A stretch of 64,000 bases of DNA from Sphingomonas sp. PsM26 (GTDB taxonomy: Bacteria; Pseudomonadota; Alphaproteobacteria; Sphingomonadales; Sphingomonadaceae), in contig JARUXA010000003.1 of the NCBI GenBank assembly GCA_030433805.1, forward strand, positions 124,001 to 188,000, read 5' to 3'. The translations under genes were made by a program, and so were the position numbers. The notes under the pieces are model-generated. The model was not told the origin of the DNA. It ran no database searches and was given only the letters and a program-made list of their open reading frames with translations. Positions 9,039-20,514 of this stretch are shown piece after piece; within the stretch, counting starts at the first letter, position 1, and the number at the start of each line of letters is the position of its first letter.

Positions 9039-9473
9039 TTATGCAACTCCCAGATGCGAGGTGTCGCCGAGACGGGCAACGACCTTCACCTTGATCGGCA
9101 GCTTCATCGCTGCGCGGCTGAACGCCATAGCGGCAATGTCACCGGGAACGCCATCCAGTTCGAACAGGATGCGGCCTGGCTTGACGCGGGCTGCCCAATA
9201 TTCCGGCGAGCCCTTGCCCTTACCCATGCGGACTTCGGCGGGCTTGCCCGAGACGGGAACGTCCGGGAAAACGCGGATCCACAAACGGCCCTGACGCTTG
9301 ATGTGACGCGTGATCGCGCGGCGGGCCGCCTCGATCTGGCGTGCGGTGAGACGATCCGGCTCCATTGCCTTCAGGCCGTACGACCCGAAGTTGAGCGTGG
9401 TGCCACCCTTGGCGTCGCCATGGATGCGGCCCTTGAAGGCCTTGCGGAACTTGGTCTTTTTCGGTTGCAGCAT
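9039..9473 (-). CDS. rplP: Large ribosomal subunit protein uL16 (L16)
   Basis: Lies near the peptidyl transferase centre and the A-site tRNA. The 144-residue protein starts [20 protein letters not shown] and carries the signatures [21 protein letters not shown] and [20 protein letters not shown] in their usual places. rpsC lies 10 bp upstream. Confidence 0.98.
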   Translation of the reverse strand: MLQPKKTKFRKAFKGRIHGDAKGGTTLNFGSYGLKAMEPDRLTARQIEAARRAITRHIKRQGRLWIRVFPDVPVSGKPAEVRMGKGKGSPEYWAARVKPGRILFELDGVPGDIAAMAFSRAAMKLPIKVKVVARLGDTSHLGVA

Positions 9474-9483
9474 GATCTATTCC

Positions 9484-10185
9484 TTAGCGGCGCGGATCAG
9501 GCCGGACGCCGGAAGTCTGCGCTTCCATCATCAGCCGGTCGGTCGCCATCGGGTCATGACCCAGGATTTCGCCCTTGAAGATCCAGACCTTCACGCCGCA
9601 CACGCCGTAAGCCGTGTGTGCCTGCGCTTCGGCGTAATCAACGTTTGCGCGCAGCGTGTGGAGCGGAACGCGACCTTCGCGATACCATTCCGACCGTGCG
9701 ATCTCGGCGCCGCCAAGACGGCCACCGCAGTTGATCCGGATACCTTCGGCACCGAGGCGCATCGCCGACTGAACCGCACGCTTCATGGCGCGACGGAAAG
9801 CGATACGACGCTCGAGCTGGTCGGCAATGCCCTGGGCGACGAGCTTGCTGTCGACTTCCGGCTTGCGGATCTCGACGATGTTCAGGCTGACATCCGAAGA
9901 CGTCATCGCACCGAGGGTACGACGCAGCTTCTCGATGTCCGCACCCTTCTTGCCGATGATCACGCCGGGGCGTGCAGCAAAGATCGAAACGCGGCACAGC
10001 TTGGCCGGACGGTCGATCACCACCTTGGAGATCGCGGCCTGCGGCAGCGTCTTCATGATGTAGGTGCGCATCTTGAGGTCTTCGAGGAGAAGACGACCGT
10101 AGTCGGCGCCTTCGGCGTACCAACGGCTGTCCCAGGTGCGGTTGATCTGCAGGCGCAGACCGATCGGGTTCGATTTCTGACCCAT
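9484..10185 (-). CDS. rpsC: Small ribosomal subunit protein uS3 (S3)
   Basis: Forms part of the mRNA entry tunnel. The 233-residue protein starts [20 protein letters not shown] and has the KH domain motif [15 protein letters not shown] and the C-terminal [16 protein letters not shown]. The start overlaps the rplV stop by one base. Confidence 0.98.
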   Translation of the reverse strand: MGQKSNPIGLRLQINRTWDSRWYAEGADYGRLLLEDLKMRTYIMKTLPQAAISKVVIDRPAKLCRVSIFAARPGVIIGKKGADIEKLRRTLGAMTSSDVSLNIVEIRKPEVDSKLVAQGIADQLERRIAFRRAMKRAVQSAMRLGAEGIRINCGGRLGGAEIARSEWYREGRVPLHTLRANVDYAEAQAHTAYGVCGVKVWIFKGEILGHDPMATDRLMMEAQTSGVRPDPRR

Positions 10186-10562
10186 TATGCTTCTTCCTGC
10201 TCGCGCACGACGATGCGCAGACGGCTGAACGGCTTGAGGATGCGCGTCGACTTGCCGCGACCACGAGTCGCAAAACGCTTCATCACGATCGACTTGCCGA
10301 CCGAAGCCTCTGCGACGACGAGCGCGTCGACGTCGAGGTTATGGTTGTTCTCGGCGTTGGCGATGGCCGAAGCCAGCACCTTGCGCGCGTCAACAGCCAT
10401 ACCCTTGGTCGAGAACTGCAGGATGTTCATCGCATCGCCGACCTTCTTGCCGCGGATGAGCGCTGCAACCAGACCGAGCTTCTGCGCCGAACCACGAATC
10501 TGCGTGCCGACCGACAGCGCCTCGTTGTCCGCCACGCGGCGGGGAGCTTTTGCCTTAGACAT
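10185..10562 (-). CDS. rplV: Large ribosomal subunit protein uL22 (L22)
   Basis: Lines the peptide exit tunnel. The 125-residue protein contains [24 protein letters not shown] L22 sequence, the tunnel-tip region [19 protein letters not shown] and a basic C-terminus. It overlaps rpsS and rpsC by one base on each side. Confidence 0.96.
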   Translation of the reverse strand: MSKAKAPRRVADNEALSVGTQIRGSAQKLGLVAALIRGKKVGDAMNILQFSTKGMAVDARKVLASAIANAENNHNLDVDALVVAEASVGKSIVMKRFATRGRGKSTRILKPFSRLRIVVREQEEA

Positions 10563-10837
10563 TAGCGCTTGCCCTTCTTGTCCGCGGCATGGCCGGGGAA
10601 ATAGCGGGTGGGCGCGAACTCGCCGAGCTTCATGCCCACCATGTCCTCGTTGACCGAAACCGGCACGAACTTGCGACCGTTATAGACGCTGAACGTGAGG
10701 CCGACGAACTGCGGCAGGATCGTCGAGCGGCGCGACCAGGTCTTGATCGCACCACGCGCGTTGGTTTCCTGCGCGGTTTCTGCCTTCTTCAGCAGATGGA
10801 GATCCACGAAGGGACCCTTCCAGACTGAGCGAGCCAT
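10562..10837 (-). CDS. rpsS: Small ribosomal subunit protein uS19 (S19)
   Basis: Head protein of the 30S subunit. The 91-residue protein starts [20 protein letters not shown] and has the signature [20 protein letters not shown]. It lies 1 bp downstream of rplB. Confidence 0.98.
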   Translation of the reverse strand: MARSVWKGPFVDLHLLKKAETAQETNARGAIKTWSRRSTILPQFVGLTFSVYNGRKFVPVSVNEDMVGMKLGEFAPTRYFPGHAADKKGKR

Positions 10838-10838
10838 C

Positions 10839-11693
10839 TTAGCCCTTCCTCTTCGTCGAATGACGCGAACGGATGATCATCTTATCCGTCGACTTGTTAT
10901 GACGGGTGCGCGCACCCTTCGTCGGCTTGCCCCACGGCGTGACCGGATGACGGCCACCCGAGGTGCGGCCTTCACCACCGCCGTGCGGATGGTCGACCGG
11001 GTTCTTGGCGACACCACGCGTCAGCGGGCGGATGCCCAACCAGCGGTTACGACCGGCCTTCGCCAGGTTGGTGTTGCCATTGTCCGGGTTCGACACCGCA
11101 CCGACCGTCGCCATGCAATTGGCGTGGAGGTAACGCTGCTCGCCCGAGTTGAGGCGGACCATGACCATGCCCTTGTCGCGACCGACGACCTGCACATAAG
11201 TGCCTGCCGACCGTGCGAGCTGACCGCCCTTGCCCGGCTTCATCTCGACGTTGTGGACGATCGTGCCAACCGGCATCTGGCCCAGTTCCATCGCGTTGCC
11301 CGGCTTAACGTCGGTCTTCTTGTCAGCGATCACGCGATCGCCAACGGCCAGACGCTGCGGCGCGATGATGTACGCGACGTTGTCCTTGCCTTCCGCGGTC
11401 TGACCATAATTGATCAGTGCGATGAAGGCAGTGCGGTTGGGATCATATTCGATCCGCTCGACGACGCCATCGACGCCCCAGTTACGGCGCTTGAAGTCGA
11501 TGATGCGGTAGCGCTGCTTGTGACCACCGGCGATGCCGCGCGAGGTCACATGGCCTTTGTTGTTGCGCCCACCGGTCTTGCGCTTGCCTTCGGTCAGCGC
11601 CTTGACGGGGCCGCCCTTGTGCAACGCCGAACGGTCGACGAGGATGAGCCCGCGTTGGCCGGGGCTCGTCGGATTATAATGCTTCAGTGCCAT
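10839..11693 (-). CDS. rplB: Large ribosomal subunit protein uL2 (L2)
   Basis: Primary 23S rRNA-binding protein needed for subunit association and peptidyl transfer. The 284-residue protein starts [20 protein letters not shown] and includes the conserved [20 protein letters not shown], which holds the essential His of L2. It lies 4 bp downstream of rplW. Confidence 0.98.
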   Translation of the reverse strand: MALKHYNPTSPGQRGLILVDRSALHKGGPVKALTEGKRKTGGRNNKGHVTSRGIAGGHKQRYRIIDFKRRNWGVDGVVERIEYDPNRTAFIALINYGQTAEGKDNVAYIIAPQRLAVGDRVIADKKTDVKPGNAMELGQMPVGTIVHNVEMKPGKGGQLARSAGTYVQVVGRDKGMVMVRLNSGEQRYLHANCMATVGAVSNPDNGNTNLAKAGRNRWLGIRPLTRGVAKNPVDHPHGGGEGRTSGGRHPVTPWGKPTKGARTRHNKSTDKMIIRSRHSTKRKG

Positions 11694-11697
11694 CGGA

Positions 11698-12009
11698 TCA
11701 GATCCCCGTCGTCACGTCGATGGACTGACCGTCCTTCAACGTCACGATCGCCTTCTTGATGTCGGAGCGCTTGTAAGGAGCACCCTTCCACTTCTTGGTC
11801 TTGCCCTTCTGGACGATCGTGTTGACCCCCAGAACGGTCACGTCGAACAGTGCCTCGACCGCAGCCTTGATCTGCGGCTTGGTGGCGTCGTTGGTGACCT
11901 TGAACACGACCGCGTTGTGCTCGCTGAGCAGCGTCGCCTTCTCGGTGATGTGCGGCGCGACGATGACGTCATAGTGACGTGCGTCGATCGCCTCTTTCTG
12001 CTTAGCCAT
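11698..12009 (-). CDS. rplW: Large ribosomal subunit protein uL23 (L23)
   Basis: Docking site for trigger factor and SRP at the tunnel exit. The 103-residue protein has [19 protein letters not shown] and the [20 protein letters not shown] loop. It overlaps rplD by 8 bp. Confidence 0.97.
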   Translation of the reverse strand: MAKQKEAIDARHYDVIVAPHITEKATLLSEHNAVVFKVTNDATKPQIKAAVEALFDVTVLGVNTIVQKGKTKKWKGAPYKRSDIKKAIVTLKDGQSIDVTTGI

Positions 12010-12628
12010 TGAAGCGGGCCTCCAGCTTCTCGACGGCAGCGCGGGTCAGGACCAGCGTGTCGTGCTTCAGGATATCGTACACATTGGCGCCTGCAGCCGG
12101 CATCACGTTGATCGTGTGCAAGTTGCCCGCAGCCAGTGCGAAGCTCGTGTCGACCATGTCGCCGTCGATCACGAGTGCGGTCTTGCCCGCACCGATGTTC
12201 GACCAGCCGCCGATCAGCGTCTTGGTCTTGTTCGCCTCGACAGCAAGGCTGTCCATGACGACCAGCGTGCCAGCCTGCGCATGGCTCGACAGCGCCATCT
12301 TCAGACCGAGCGCACGAACCTTCTTGTTCAGGCCCGGGTTGAAGTCGCGGGTCCGCTGACCGTGCGCCTTACCACCACCGACGAAGATCGGCGCGCGGCG
12401 ATCGCCGTGACGAGCCGTACCGCCGCCCTTCTGGCGACCGAACTTCTTGCCGGTGCGAGCAACATCGGCGCGCTCACGCGTACCGCTTGCGGTCGCACGA
12501 CGCTTCTCGAGCTGCCAGGTGACGACGCGGTGCAGAATGTCGGCGCGCGGATCGAGGCCGAAGACCTCGTCGTTGAGCTCGACTTCCGTGCCGGCTGCGC
12601 CGTCGAAAGACTGAGAGGTAACCTTCAT
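12002..12628 (-). CDS. rplD: Large ribosomal subunit protein uL4 (L4)
   Basis: In model bacteria it is also the autoregulator of the S10 operon. The 208-residue protein keeps the extended tunnel loop [20 protein letters not shown] and the C-terminal nucleotide-like fold. rplC lies 2 bp upstream. Confidence 0.97.
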   Translation of the reverse strand: MKVTSQSFDGAAGTEVELNDEVFGLDPRADILHRVVTWQLEKRRATASGTRERADVARTGKKFGRQKGGGTARHGDRRAPIFVGGGKAHGQRTRDFNPGLNKKVRALGLKMALSSHAQAGTLVVMDSLAVEANKTKTLIGGWSNIGAGKTALVIDGDMVDTSFALAAGNLHTINVMPAAGANVYDILKHDTLVLTRAAVEKLEARFNG

Positions 12629-12630
12629 GA

Positions 12631-13386
12631 TCAGCCCTCCTGGCCGTCGGTCGCGTCCACGGTCGCGACGTCGTTAGGCGTCTCGGCGGGAGCGGTGTCG
12701 TTGTTATTGGCGACCTGGCGGAGACCGGCGGGGTACGGCGCATCAGCGTGACGCGCGACCTTGACCGAGTCCTTGACAAGCAACCAGCCACCCTTCGAGC
12801 CCGGGACCGAACCCTTGACGAAGATGAGGCCGCGCTCGACGTCGGTCGATACGATTTCGAGGTTCTGCTGGGTGCGGTTCTTGTCGCCCATCTGGCCGGC
12901 CATCTTCTTGTTCTTGAAGACCTTGCCCGGATCCTGACGCTGACCGGTCGAACCGAGCGAACGGTGCGAGACCGAAACGCCGTGAGTCGCCCGAAGACCG
13001 CCGAAGCCCCAACGCTTCATGCCGCCCTGGAAGCCCTTACCCTGGGTCACGCCCTGGATATCGACGATCTGGCCGGAAACGTAGTGATCTGCCGAGATGG
13101 TCGCGCCGACTTCGAGGACAGCATCCTCGGCGACGCGGAATTCGGCGAGCTTCGCCTTGGGCTCGACCTCGGCCTTGCCGAAGTGGCCACGCTGCGGCTT
13201 GGCGACATTCTTCGCCTTCGCAACGCCGGCACCAAGCTGCACAGCAACATATCCATCACGGTCGGCCTCGCGAACAGCCACCACCTGTAGATTTTCCAGT
13301 GCCAGGACGGTGACGGGCACGTGGCGCCCATCGTCCTGGAACAAGCGGGTCATCCCCAACTTTTTCGCGATCACGCCAGTGCGCAT
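12631..13386 (-). CDS. rplC: Large ribosomal subunit protein uL3 (L3)
   Basis: Early-assembly 50S protein that reaches the peptidyl transferase centre. The 251-residue protein starts [20 protein letters not shown] and has the [20 protein letters not shown] segment that carries the methylated Gln of L3. A disordered, acidic C-terminal tail of about 30 residues (rich in Asn, Asp, Thr, Glu) extends past the fold. The start at 13386 is preceded by GGAG nine bases away; the longer frame to 13437 is rejected. Confidence 0.97.
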   Translation of the reverse strand: MRTGVIAKKLGMTRLFQDDGRHVPVTVLALENLQVVAVREADRDGYVAVQLGAGVAKAKNVAKPQRGHFGKAEVEPKAKLAEFRVAEDAVLEVGATISADHYVSGQIVDIQGVTQGKGFQGGMKRWGFGGLRATHGVSVSHRSLGSTGQRQDPGKVFKNKKMAGQMGDKNRTQQNLEIVSTDVERGLIFVKGSVPGSKGGWLLVKDSVKVARHADAPYPAGLRQVANNNDTAPAETPNDVATVDATDGQEG

Positions 13387-13633
13387 GACCAATGCTCCAA
13401 TCAGTGCAGAGGCACATCCCGGACCATTCCGGAACATGCGTGCTGGCCCCGACCGAAGCGTCTCGCCTCGATCGGAACCGGTTCAGCCCAAATTCTTTTA
13501 TACTGCTGCCCCGACCCGGGCTGGTGCCCCCGCCAAAGCGGGAAACGTGTCGGGGGACGCAGACCCAGCCTAAGCTGGCGGTATCCCTATCAGGTCCGTT
13601 TTGGCGGACCGAATCTCTTGCGAAGCGCCGCTA
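13387..13633. other. Long rpsJ-rplC spacer; no gene seen
   Basis: These two genes are usually separated by a few tens of bases; here the gap is 247 bp. On the minus strand it holds a 6-bp hairpin (GGTCCG/CGGACC) just after rpsJ and the sequence GTATAAAAG about 140 bp before rplC. No reading frame looks like protein. A leader, attenuator or second promoter is possible. Confidence 0.4.
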
Positions 13634-13942
13634 TTAGGCGAGCTTGATCTCGACGTCAACGCCTGCGGCGAGGTCGAGCTTCATCAGCGCGTCGACCGTC
13701 TGCGGGGTCGGCTGAACGATGTCGAGCATGCGCTTGTAGGTGCGGACTTCGAACTGCTCACGCGACTTCTTGTCGATGTGCGGGCCGCGGTTGACCGTGA
13801 ACTTCTCGATGCGCGTCGGCAAAGGAATGGGGCCACGGATGAGAGCGCCAGTACGGCGCGCGGTGTCGGCGATGTCGCCGGTCGCCTGATCGAGCACACG
13901 GTGATCGAACGCCTTCAGACGGATGCGGATATTGCTGTCCAT
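13634..13942 (-). CDS. rpsJ: Small ribosomal subunit protein uS10 (S10)
   Basis: 30S protein and, as NusE, part of the transcription antitermination complex. The 102-residue protein starts [20 protein letters not shown] and has the signature [20 protein letters not shown]. The start at 13942 matches the family; the in-frame ATG at 13954 adds only four residues. It is the first gene after the tuf terminator, so the S10 operon promoter should lie in 13943-14035. Confidence 0.97.
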   Translation of the reverse strand: MDSNIRIRLKAFDHRVLDQATGDIADTARRTGALIRGPIPLPTRIEKFTVNRGPHIDKKSREQFEVRTYKRMLDIVQPTPQTVDALMKLDLAAGVDVEIKLA

Positions 13943-14035
13943 AGTCCCTACCAATGCGAAAGAGCGGGCCCGTTACCGGGCGCTAGTTAGTTCTTTTAAA
14001 AACCGGAGGCGGGCCACTACACGGCCCTCCACAAA

Positions 14036-14073
14036 AAGGCAACCGCCCGCGCCTCGATTTGAGGCGCGGGCGG
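14036..14073 (-). terminator. Strong intrinsic terminator after tuf
   Basis: A perfect 13-bp stem (CCGCCCGCGCCTC at 14043-14055 with GAGGCGCGGGCGG at 14061-14073) with a five-base loop. On the minus strand it is followed by TTGCCTTTTTG. On the plus strand seven T residues follow CAGC, so it could work in both directions. It separates the str and S10 operons. Confidence 0.85.
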
Positions 14074-14101
14074 CAGCTTTTTTTAAAAAGACGGTTAGGT
14101 C

Positions 14102-15295
14102 TTACTTGGCGATCGCGCTGACGATGCCCGAGCCGACCGTACGGCCGCCTTCACGGATCGTGAAGCGCTGGCCAACGTCCATAGCGATCGGTGCGATCAG
14201 CTTGACGCCGAGAGCAACGTTGTCGCCGGGCATGACCATCTCGGTGCCCTCAGGCAGCTCGACCGTGCCGGTGACGTCCGTGGTCCGGAAGTAGAACTGC
14301 GGGCGGTAGTTGGCGAAGAACGGCGTGTGACGGCCACCCTCGTCCTTCGACAGCACGTACACTTCCGACTGGAAGTCGGTGTGCGGCGTGATCGAACCCG
14401 GCTTTGCCAGAACCTGGCCACGCTCGACTTCTTCACGACCGACGCCGCGGATCAGCGCGCCGATGTTGTCGCCTGCCTGGCCCTGGTCGAGCAGCTTGCG
14501 GAACATTTCGACGCCCGTGACGGTCGTCTTGCGGACTGCCGGGTGAATACCGACGATCTCGACTTCCTCGCCGACCTTGACGATGCCGGTCTCGACGCGG
14601 CCGGTGACAACCGTACCACGACCCGAGATCGAGAACACGTCCTCGATCGGCATCATGAACGGCTTGTCGAGCGGACGCTCGGGCTGCGGCAGGTACGTGT
14701 CGACAGCCTGCATCAGCTTGAGGACGGCGTCATGGCCGATCTCGGGCGTGACGTCGTTGAGTGCTGCAACAGCCGAACCCTGGATGACCGGGATGTTGTC
14801 GCCGTCGAAGTCGTACGACGAGAGCAGCTCGCGGATTTCCAGCTCGACGAGCTCGAGGATCTCGGCGTCGTCGACCAGATCGACCTTGTTCATGAACACG
14901 ACCATCGTCGGCACGCCGACCTGGCGTGCGAGCAGGATGTGCTCGCGGGTCTGCGGCATCGGGCCATCGGTCGCCGAAACGACGAGGATCGCGCCGTCCA
15001 TCTGTGCCGCACCGGTGATCATGTTCTTCACATAATCGGCGTGGCCCGGGCAATCGACGTGCGCGTAGTGACGTGCTTCGGTCTCATACTCGACGTGTGC
15101 GGTCGAGATCGTGATGCCGCGCTCGCGCTCCTCGGGTGCCTTGTCGATGTTGGCATAGCTGGTGAACGTGGCGCCACCGGTCTCAGCGAGCACCTTGGTG
15201 ATCGCAGCCGTGAGCGACGTCTTGCCGTGATCGACGTGGCCGATCGTGCCGATGTTAAGATGCGGCTTGTTCCGCTCAAACTTTGCCTTCGCCAT
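14102..15295 (-). CDS. tuf: Elongation factor Tu
   Basis: GTPase that delivers aminoacyl-tRNA to the ribosome. The 397-residue protein starts [20 protein letters not shown] and shows the G motifs [13 protein letters not shown] and NKVD, and the C-terminal [11 protein letters not shown]. It is the last gene of the str operon, 121 bp after fusA, and ends at a strong terminator. This is the only tuf copy in the window. Confidence 0.98.
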   Translation of the reverse strand: MAKAKFERNKPHLNIGTIGHVDHGKTSLTAAITKVLAETGGATFTSYANIDKAPEERERGITISTAHVEYETEARHYAHVDCPGHADYVKNMITGAAQMDGAILVVSATDGPMPQTREHILLARQVGVPTMVVFMNKVDLVDDAEILELVELEIRELLSSYDFDGDNIPVIQGSAVAALNDVTPEIGHDAVLKLMQAVDTYLPQPERPLDKPFMMPIEDVFSISGRGTVVTGRVETGIVKVGEEVEIVGIHPAVRKTTVTGVEMFRKLLDQGQAGDNIGALIRGVGREEVERGQVLAKPGSITPHTDFQSEVYVLSKDEGGRHTPFFANYRPQFYFRTTDVTGTVELPEGTEMVMPGDNVALGVKLIAPIAMDVGQRFTIREGGRTVGSGIVSAIAK

Positions 15296-15382
15296 GATTT
15301 CCTACCTTATTGATCGTTTTCGGTTCGCCCGGAGCGCCACGCGAAGCGCGCCCCATAGCGAGAGTTTTTCGGTAGCGCCAGC

Positions 15383-15407
15383 CCTGACGCCCATCTCGGG
15401 CGTCAGG
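15383..15407 (-). promoter_or_regulatory. Stem-loop between fusA and tuf
   Basis: CCTGACGCCC (15383-15392) pairs perfectly with GGGCGTCAGG (15398-15407) around a five-base loop. No T-run follows on either strand, so it does not look like an intrinsic terminator. It could be an mRNA processing or stability hairpin. Confidence 0.45.
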
Positions 15408-15416
15408 TTTGGTGCC

Positions 15417-17513
<2,097 letters not shown>

Positions 17514-17535
17514 GTCAGTGCTTCCTTAAGGATAT

Positions 17536-17560
17536 GGGGAGCCAGCGAAACCGGCTCCCC
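17536..17560 (-). promoter_or_regulatory. Stem-loop between rpsG and fusA
   Basis: GGGGAGCC (17536-17543) pairs perfectly with GGCTCCCC (17553-17560) around a nine-base loop, in the 94-bp rpsG-fusA gap. There is no U-tract. In E. coli the spacer upstream of rpsG is the S7 binding site; whether this hairpin has a similar role is unknown. Confidence 0.45.
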
Positions 17561-17607
17561 AATATATAGGTGTTAGTTCTGTCGGCGAAAAGCCGCCGTC
17601 TGAACGA

Positions 17608-18078
17608 TTACCAGCGATAATGCGAGAAGGCGCGGTTGGCTTCGGCCATGCGATGCGTGTCTTCACGCTTCTTGACCGCGTTGCCGCGATTGTTCGCCGC
17701 ATCCATCAGCTCACCCGACAGGCGTGCCGACATGGTGTTCTCGCTGCGCGCACGAGCGGCAGTGATCAGCCAGCGGATCGCCAGGGCCTGGGCGCGCTCG
17801 GGGCGAACCTCGACCGGGACCTGATAGGTCGCACCACCGACACGGCGGCTGCGAACTTCGATGCCGGGCTTCACGTTGGTCAGCGCGTCATGAAAAACCG
17901 CGATCGGGTCCTTCTTGGCGCGCGTCTCGACGGTTGCGAGCGCACCGTAGACGATCAGCTCTGCGACCGACTTCTTGCCGTCGAGCATCACGCTGTTCAT
18001 GAACTTGGAGAGAACCTCGTCCCCATACTGGGGATCCGGAAGAATGACCCGCTTTTCGGGCCGACGACGACGTGCCAT
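17608..18078 (-). CDS. rpsG: Small ribosomal subunit protein uS7 (S7)
   Basis: Initiates assembly of the 30S head. The 156-residue protein starts [20 protein letters not shown] and has the signature [20 protein letters not shown] and the C-terminal [20 protein letters not shown]. It lies 83 bp after rpsL. Confidence 0.98.
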   Translation of the reverse strand: MARRRRPEKRVILPDPQYGDEVLSKFMNSVMLDGKKSVAELIVYGALATVETRAKKDPIAVFHDALTNVKPGIEVRSRRVGGATYQVPVEVRPERAQALAIRWLITAARARSENTMSARLSGELMDAANNRGNAVKKREDTHRMAEANRAFSHYRW

Positions 18079-18161
18079 ATCAAAAACCTTTTCTAACTTC
18101 AGCCATAAGATGGTCGGGACGAGCCAGTGTCCGACTTGCGTCGGCTGGCAAGCCGACCGGC

Positions 18162-18533
18162 TTACTTCGGACGCTTGGCGCCGTACTTCGAACGCGACTG
18201 GCGACGATCCTTGACACCCTGTGTATCGAGGACACCGCGCAGGACATGGTAACGCACGCCGGGAAGATCGCGAACGCGACCGCCGCGGATCAGCACGACC
18301 GAGTGCTCCTGCAGGTTGTGGCCTTCACCCGGGATGTAGCTGATGACTTCGCGCTGGTTGGTCAGGCGAACCTTGGCCACCTTGCGCAGAGCCGAGTTCG
18401 GCTTCTTCGGGGTCGTCGTGTAGACGCGGGTGCAAACACCACGCTTCTGCGGATTTGCTTCCATCGCAGGGACCTTGGACTTGGCCTTCTGCGGGTCGCG
18501 GCCCTTGCGGACCAGCTGGTTGATTGTCGGCAT
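18162..18533 (-). CDS. rpsL: Small ribosomal subunit protein uS12 (S12), Arg at position 88
   Basis: Decoding-centre protein that sets translational accuracy. The 123-residue protein starts [20 protein letters not shown] and has the [19 protein letters not shown] block with Lys43 intact. In the next conserved loop it reads [13 protein letters not shown], with Arg at residue 88 where E. coli and most bacteria have Lys. Substitutions at Lys88, including to Arg, are known to cause streptomycin resistance. It is the first gene of the str operon. Confidence 0.98.
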   Translation of the reverse strand: MPTINQLVRKGRDPQKAKSKVPAMEANPQKRGVCTRVYTTTPKKPNSALRKVAKVRLTNQREVISYIPGEGHNLQEHSVVLIRGGRVRDLPGVRYHVLRGVLDTQGVKDRRQSRSKYGAKRPK

Positions 18534-18607
18534 TGAATCTCTTCACCTTGGATCGATGGTTACTTTGCTGGAGCCATCACGCCCCCCGAGAACAAATTTC
18601 GGGAATA

Positions 18608-18645
18608 CAAAAAGGACCGTCAGGGACATGCGCCCCCCGGGTCCT
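18608..18645 (-). terminator. Probable terminator between the Grx/MauE/DUF305 gene and rpsL
   Basis: On the minus strand AGGACC (18640-18645) pairs with GGTCCT (18613-18618) around a long loop with partial further pairing (GGGC-GTCCC), and a run of five T follows. It sits in the 292-bp gap before rpsL, which otherwise must hold the str operon promoter. The outer stem is short, so strength is uncertain. Confidence 0.5.
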
Positions 18646-18825
18646 GGAATGCATCCAGCAATGTTCAAGCACTGTCCCGCAGGAAAACCTTCGGTCGAGC
18701 GGAGGTGCGCATACAGCGAGACGGCGATCGGGTCAACCGAGTCGGATGGTTCAGAAACGCTGCAGGCCAGGCACGGGGACGGGTCGAACCGTCGAGGGTT
18801 CGGGCGGCGCGGCGAGCATGCCGAG

Positions 18826-19896
18826 TCAATCCGCGGCTTGCCGAGGCCGGTTTGCCAGCCAGACCTTCATCTGGTTGATCTCTCGTTCCTGGTTGACGAT
18901 GACCTCGGTTGCCAATCGTTGCACTTCCGGATCACGCCCGTGCCGGAGCGCCACACGCGCCATTGCGATCGCGCCCTCGTGATGCGGGATCATGCCGCGC
19001 ATGAAATCCTGATCCGCATCACCAGTATAGCCCTGTGTCATCCCGCGCATCATCGCGCTGTGCCCCGTCTGGTAGGCTACGCTCGCAGGGGACACAGCGA
19101 CAGGCGAGGGATGCGGCATGGCGTGCGCCGCCCCGCTGCCGAGACCGGAGGCTGTTAGCCCCATCCACACCGCCATTGCGATCATCATGAGGTTCTCGGT
19201 CAACGATAGAAAGCCAAGCGGCACATTGCTGGAACCGCCTACGCAAGCGCACTTCAATTCACGCCGATCGAGGTATACCGCCTTGAACACTGACACCGCG
19301 CCGACAGTCCCGATGAACAACGCGACCGGTACCGAGATCCAGGGCAGTACCCCTGCGACCATCAACACGCCCGCCACGCCCTCGGCAAAAGGATAGATGT
19401 AGGAATAGGGCACCCAGCGTTTCGCCAACAGATCGTAATTGAGGAACATGGTGGCGAAGCTGTCAATATTCTGGAGCTTGAGCAGCGCCAGTACTGCCAT
19501 GCTGAACCCGATGAACCACTCCCCCGCCCGGAACGTGAGCGGCGTGCCGTAGGCCGCGTGGCTGGCGGCCAGCGCCATCAGTGCCGTCATCGTGAACAGC
19601 GCGGCGACAGGAGTGTAGGTGGTCGCCTTGGGATTGCGGACGACCTTGCCGAAGTGGCGGCGGACGTCGTCATAGCCGCCGATGCGCTCACCGCCGATGA
19701 AAGTTTGCGGCGTCGTCTTTACGCGATGCTCAGCCTTGAAGGCGTCCGTTTGCTCACGTGTGGTCAACCAGCGATCGTCGACGGTGTACCCCTCGCGTTG
19801 GAGCAGATCCTTAGCCTTCAGTCCGTAAGGGCACACGTGCGCGTCCATCACCATCCGGTACAAGATGGCGCGGCGCGGTTGGGCGATCGTGTTCAT
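18826..19896 (-). CDS. Glutaredoxin / MauE-DoxX membrane / DUF305 fusion protein
   Basis: A 356-residue protein with three parts. Residues about 10-85 are glutaredoxin-like, with a single redox cysteine in HVCPYG (Cys22, CxxG rather than CxxC) and the cis-Pro region TTPQTFIGG. Residues about 92-255 hold four or five membrane helices of the MauE/DoxX type, with the characteristic LKCACVGG Cys-x-Cys followed by [11 protein letters not shown]. Residues about 285-350 are a DUF305 domain ([17 protein letters not shown]), a His/Met-rich family often found near copper genes; it should lie in the periplasm. The divergent MerR regulator and its operator suggest metal or thiol control. Electron transfer to an exported partner is an inference. 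Confidence 0.85.
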   Translation of the reverse strand: MNTIAQPRRAILYRMVMDAHVCPYGLKAKDLLQREGYTVDDRWLTTREQTDAFKAEHRVKTTPQTFIGGERIGGYDDVRRHFGKVVRNPKATTYTPVAALFTMTALMALAASHAAYGTPLTFRAGEWFIGFSMAVLALLKLQNIDSFATMFLNYDLLAKRWVPYSYIYPFAEGVAGVLMVAGVLPWISVPVALFIGTVGAVSVFKAVYLDRRELKCACVGGSSNVPLGFLSLTENLMMIAMAVWMGLTASGLGSGAAHAMPHPSPVAVSPASVAYQTGHSAMMRGMTQGYTGDADQDFMRGMIPHHEGAIAMARVALRHGRDPEVQRLATEVIVNQEREINQMKVWLANRPRQAAD

Positions 19897-19937
19897 GGGT
19901 AGCGGCTTTCGAACTGGTATCTGTCGGATTGCCCTCC

Positions 19938-19968
19938 ATATGGGGTGCGTACCATGGTACGGAGTCGA
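19938..19968 (-). promoter_or_regulatory. MerR-type operator and promoter
   Basis: On the minus strand TCGACT (19963-19968) and CCATAT (19938-19943) are separated by 19 bp, the long spacer of MerR-regulated promoters. The spacer holds a perfect palindrome, CGTACCATGGTACG (19948-19961), with the GTAC-N4-GTAC layout of the mer operator. It drives the fusion gene starting at 19896, and the regulator starts 11 bp away on the other side. Confidence 0.7.
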
Positions 19969-19971
19969 GGG

Positions 19972-20403
19972 ATGCCGCAGATGACCATTGGCGGGCTGGC
20001 GCGCGCAGCGGGCGTCGGCGTCGAGACCGTGCGCTACTACCAGCGGCGCGGATTACTGGAGACGCCCGACCGACCGGGCGACGCCGGACATGGAGGGACC
20101 GTTCGGCGCTACGGCGCGGCAGATGTGGGCCGGCTGCGCTTTGTTCGCTCGGCGCAAGCGGCCGGATTTACGCTTGCGGAGATCAGCGAACTGCTCGCCC
20201 TCGATGCGATTGACGATCGAACGCGCGTGCGAGAACTCGCCAGCGAACGGATCGCCGCGCTGGACACAAAAATCGCAGAGCTGGAGCAGGCCCGTACGTC
20301 GTTGCACCGGCTTGCACAACTGTGCGGCAGCGGGGGAACCGGGCCGTGCCCGATCCTCACGTCCTTCGAGACATCCGGCCCCTTACCGGCGCATTCCGCC
20401 TGA
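19972..20403 (+). CDS. MerR-family metal-responsive regulator (CueR/MerR-like)
   Basis: The 143-residue activator starts [20 protein letters not shown], followed by RYYQRRGLL (winged helix), a dimerisation helix and a C-terminal metal loop. The loop reads [16 protein letters not shown]: two Cys separated by seven residues, the CueR spacing. The Cys at the start of the dimer helix that MerR needs for Hg(II) is absent (region reads [10 protein letters not shown]). This favours Cu(I)/Ag(I)-type sensing. The start at 19972 has GGAG seven bases upstream; an ATG at 19981 is also possible. It is divergent from the fusion gene and probably represses itself. Confidence 0.88.
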   Translation: MPQMTIGGLARAAGVGVETVRYYQRRGLLETPDRPGDAGHGGTVRRYGAADVGRLRFVRSAQAAGFTLAEISELLALDAIDDRTRVRELASERIAALDTKIAELEQARTSLHRLAQLCGSGGTGPCPILTSFETSGPLPAHSA

Positions 20404-20514
20404 CTTGCCCCTAACCTTCCGCGTTGGCCGCTCGTATCCCAAACTGCCATTCTACCCCCTAAAGCACGTAAACGCCGGGTCGCATCGCGCGCATGAGTGC
20501 GATACAGGACAACG

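Noticed and set aside
15383..15407. fusA-tuf hairpin as an intrinsic terminator
   Set aside because: No T-run follows the stem on the coding strand, and fusA-tuf co-transcription is usual.
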